From Larus michahellis (taxonomy: Eukaryota; Chordata; Aves; Charadriiformes; Laridae), in the NCBI RefSeq assembly GCF_964199755.1, contig NC_133896.1, positions 103,198,301 through 103,262,300 of the forward strand: DNA of 64,000 bases, read 5' to 3'. The translations under genes and the position numbers were made by a program. The notes under the pieces were generated by a model. The model was not told where the DNA came from, did not search any database, and saw nothing but the letters and a program-made list of their open reading frames with translations. Of the stretch, positions 60,979 to 64,000 are shown in pieces; positions within the stretch are counted from its first letter, which is position 1, and each line of letters starts with the position of its first letter.

Positions 60979-63900
60979 GTAAAGAGATTTGCTGCTTCTT
61001 ACTTTACAATAAGTAACTTTCAATAATTTTAGTGTTTAGTGAAGTCCTATTCATACAATTTTTTTGAGATGTGATGAAATTACTTTGTAAAACTATTCAT
61101 GGAAGTCCAAATGCATGGGTGAGCAAAAATAGCTTCTCTTGACATTTTCCCAGATGTGACTGGTATCGCCTTCATCTCTTGCCCTGGAAAAATGATCATT
61201 TTTAGGGGGAGGGAGGAGGGATGGTGTGTGCCTAATTTTCTCAAAATAGACAATTAAACCTCATTGAAGTGAAGAATGAGGTCCAGGAATAACTCTGTTC
61301 AAACACAAATACAGTTCAGTCTTATTTTTTGCACTGTAGATTTTATCATTGCCTCCCCCCCACCCCTTTTATTCTAAGGCTCTGTAGTAAAGTGTGACAA
61401 GCATACATTTTTGATCGTTTTAAAAAGCATCTAATTGAAGACTTCAAGCTGTCTTGATTGTGAGATACCTATTGAGCTATTTATTTAACTATTTTGAATA
61501 GTTAAAGGTGCCAGATATTTTTTGCTGCAAAAAATTGAGTTAGTTTGGGTAATGCATGATGAGACCCAGAGCTTACCTGCAGTTGTCAAGACTTCAGAAC
61601 TTTAAGGATACTGCTTTAAGCGTCAAGGTCCATGAGCAAGGTTGGTGTAAGGTAAGCCACAGTCCATCACAAAGATTCAGTCAGCACCTATGCTATTAGC
61701 ATTAACTCCCCATATTTATCTTCTTGATAAATGACTTGACTTGATGAATCTGCGAATTGCAGATAAACATGAAGTTACAAATGGAGAAGTGGAAAATCTA
61801 GCATTTAAAATACACTGACAGGTATCTGTGGCTGCTTCATTAACTTCTGCTTAAGAGGCCTGACCGGACTTGCTAGATGTGCTTGTATCGAAGCCCTGAA
61901 CAAGGTCTGCCACATCTAACTATGTAGGAAGTTTGGCTCTTGAAGTCTAAAGCAACCACATGTCTTCTTGACACCTGGGAAATGTGGTCTTGCTTATTTG
62001 GGCTCAAAGTTCCTGGTGGGCCCAGGCAGCCTCCATCACATGCTAGTGGGGTTGAGCACCCTTCCTCACTGCAAGCCATGTTGCAGATACTTAGACTTCC
62101 AGTGTCCTAGGTGGCACTCTGATCTGTGCATCTGATCTCCCACCAGGACATCTGGCAAGTCTAAGCTTCATTCTTTTTCATTTTGAGGTGGATCTGTTCA
62201 TTCTCTCGCTAGAGAGTGGGTGCTATCTCTGATTTTTGTCTTCATATCCACATAATGGTTTGCTTAATTACAGATATTTCAAAATGCAACTACATTAAGT
62301 GAGCCTGGCACTCTTTTTATTGACATGGGCTGTTCAGTGGCGTGGTTCTGTTCACTGCAGTGAAGTCAGTTAGGACTTACTCTAAGGTAAATGAGAGAAG
62401 GAACAGCCTGGGTTAATCTGGTTCATGCTCAGTGTCCCCATAGGCTCTGTCGTATAAAAGAAATGCCTTTCCTTGCGAGGTGTTATGTTTGTTTCAGTCC
62501 AGTTTATTTTTTCTCTGACTGTTCTGGCACCTTTAAAAATCAGGCACCAAATGATACACAGACTTAAACAGGCTCCCTGCACACGGAAGTTCATTTCGTC
62601 TATCCGTTGAGTTTGTGGTCCAACATTTCTGAGCCACTCCTCAAAGTGCGTATTTGTAACTCTCTCTCATCCATCGTGAAGCTTACTCCCTGCATCTGTA
62701 GCAATAGAGAGTAACACAGCCTCACATAAAGAGGCAGGATGCTTATCGCACTACTTAAATAAACGAGGAAAATCAATATTGTTTAAAAGTTCAGCATTGA
62801 CAAAATGACTTGGATGCCTAATCTGACTTGAAACCATTTATTTAATCTAATGTAATAGGGGCCTGAGCTAATGCACAACACAGTCATTTGTTATTTGCTT
62901 ATTTTTTTAACCCCCTTAGTGAATCCCCCCTGGGGTCATGAGTCTAAACCGAATGTTTTTTATATAATGGTTTTTATATAATTTTCTAGAATTGTGTATG
63001 TTTGAAATAACTGATAAAATACATTGAAAATTATGCCCATAGATAATGGCATTGGTATATTTTTTCCAACCTGCCTTCTATGACCAGTGCTAAAATTATG
63101 CATTTTTGAAAAAAAGAAATACAATAGCAGCCTGCATCTTCTTTTACTGAATTGCTAAAGTATACATACTGGCATGTCACAGTAATAGAGACATTGCCCC
63201 TCCAACACCTTCTCAGTTTAAAAGCTGCTTACCATCTTGATTTAAAAATCAGCATATTTCTATCTTATTTTTATGACATTGCTTCAGCAGTAATTTATTC
63301 TTCCTTTTGTGTAGCCATGTTTTCTAAGGATAAGGAGTCAGGACATTTGACTTTTTTACAGTTCGGCATCCTATACACCATGGATTTGAATCCATATTTT
63401 ATTTTTTAAATAACATTTATTCAGGTAACACCAGAACACATGCAGTAATTATATTCTGCCATTATATCTCAAATCTGCTTGCATAAAATCTTCTCTGCAG
63501 GCAGAAGCACACTCTGCCTGTATGAGGCAGAGTATAAGGTATATACAGGTATATACAGACATACCTGTATAAGGTATGTCTGTGCCTTTCCTCAGCCCGC
63601 CACCTCCTGTGTTTGTTTGTTTGTTTTTTTTTAAAAAAAAAGACAAATTGTAGTGGCTATGGGGCTAACACTAACAGCATCTTACCCAAGTCTCCTGGTA
63701 ACACCTAAAAGTTAGAAGGAACTTCCAAACACTGCAAATGAAAGGTGCTGTGTCAGTGTAATTTACAGAGTAACAGTGGTATTTCTTTATGTAAGTTCTT
63801 CCCAGTTCTGTTAGTTATTTGGTTTGCTTAAACTAGCTTAAAAGTTAGACAAGAAACAAATCAGGGTAAGTTATTTTATTTAAACATGGGGAGGGTGGTG

Positions 63901-64000
63901 GGATAAAAAAATGAGTGAATAAAATTTGTTCTTTCTTTTCCTCCAATCTGCTTTCCCCAGAAAGAGGTACTTAATTTCTAAAGGGCATTTATATTTTCGT
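60979..64000 (+). other. PHLDB2: PHLDB2 intron 10 (partial)
   Basis: At least 3.0 kb of AT-rich intron with no recognisable exon. Near its right end are a local duplication with a hairpin (63528-63583), a TTTG run and a T/A homopolymer junction (about 63609-63641). An AG followed by AAAGAG at about 63960 does not lead into the expected GYISVNE sequence. Confidence 0.8.
63528..63583. repeat. Local tandem duplication with 11-bp hairpin
   Basis: GTATAAGGTAT appears twice (from about 63531 and again at about 63567), with GTATATACA units between. Within this, ACAGACATACC (63555-63565) and GGTATGTCTGT (63573-63583) form a perfect inverted repeat with a 7-nt loop. No function is assignable. Confidence 0.85.

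Larger units (their letters stand above)
16000..64000 (+). other. PHLDB2: PHLDB2 (LL5-beta) gene span, 3' end off window
   Basis: Ten exons assemble with canonical GT-AG introns into one open frame of 829 codons from the ATG at 29183. LL5-beta is a cortical scaffold. Its C-terminal PH domain binds PIP3, and its coiled-coil region recruits CLASP1/2 and ELKS to anchor microtubule plus ends at focal adhesions, podosomes, the basal cortex of epithelia and the neuromuscular postsynapse. It also binds filamins (established knowledge of the family). The window holds the N-terminal serine-rich region (residues 1-424), a basic helical segment (425-470), a linker and most of a coiled coil (about 590-820). 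The PH domain is not present. Intron sizes run from 726 bp to about 10.9 kb. The left end given is approximate because the start site is unknown. Confidence 0.95.

Noticed and set aside
63960..64000. CCCCAG followed by AAAGAG at the right edge as PHLDB2 exon 11
   Set aside because: The phase-0 reading stops after six codons and does not give the expected GYISVNE continuation.
1..64000. CRISPR arrays, operons, tRNA or rRNA genes, or a prokaryotic-type system
   Set aside because: No regularly spaced repeats, no tRNA cloverleaf consensus boxes and no dense coding were seen. All signals fit a vertebrate intron-rich locus.

Overview
The window is a stretch of an avian nuclear genome. The evidence is four 3'-end fragments of CR1 LINEs, plus a fifth, inverted one, carrying the ATTCTATG-type terminal octamer or a variant of it, together with long introns, a CpG-island promoter and a vertebrate multi-exon gene. 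I cannot name the bird species from the sequence.

The one gene I can support is PHLDB2 (LL5-beta, pleckstrin homology-like domain family B member 2) on the + strand. I recognised it by reading spliced exons against the vertebrate protein as I remember it. A GC-rich promoter (about 15690-16860) leads into an apparently non-coding exon 1 ending at 16309. Exon 2 (25718-25825) holds an in-frame alternative ATG. Exon 3 (29169-30517) is the large serine-rich exon with the conventional ATG at 29183. Exons 4 to 10 (39563-39946, 42366-42509, 43385-43522, 54382-54510, 59152-59307, 60052-60162, 60889-60978) encode a linker and then a long coiled coil. From 29183 this gives 829 codons without a stop. The C-terminal third, including the PIP3-binding PH domain, lies beyond the right edge. 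Exon numbers are mine.

Layout: 1-15184 is intergenic or upstream sequence with no recognisable gene. 15185-15665 is a CR1 tail running into a TA/TG-rich satellite. 15690-16860 is the CpG island. From 16310 to the right edge is PHLDB2, about 95% intron. Introns 1, 4, 6 and 7 carry CR1 pieces.

I found no previously undescribed system. The observations most worth checking are: (1) an in-frame N-terminal extension preceded by a 25-codon upstream ORF in the spliced leader; (2) a CR1 copy in intron 7 with the head-to-head structure expected from twin priming; (3) a possible poison or terminal exon in intron 4; (4) coding exons 4 to 10 all being phase 0 and divisible by three. The many other open frames look like chance.
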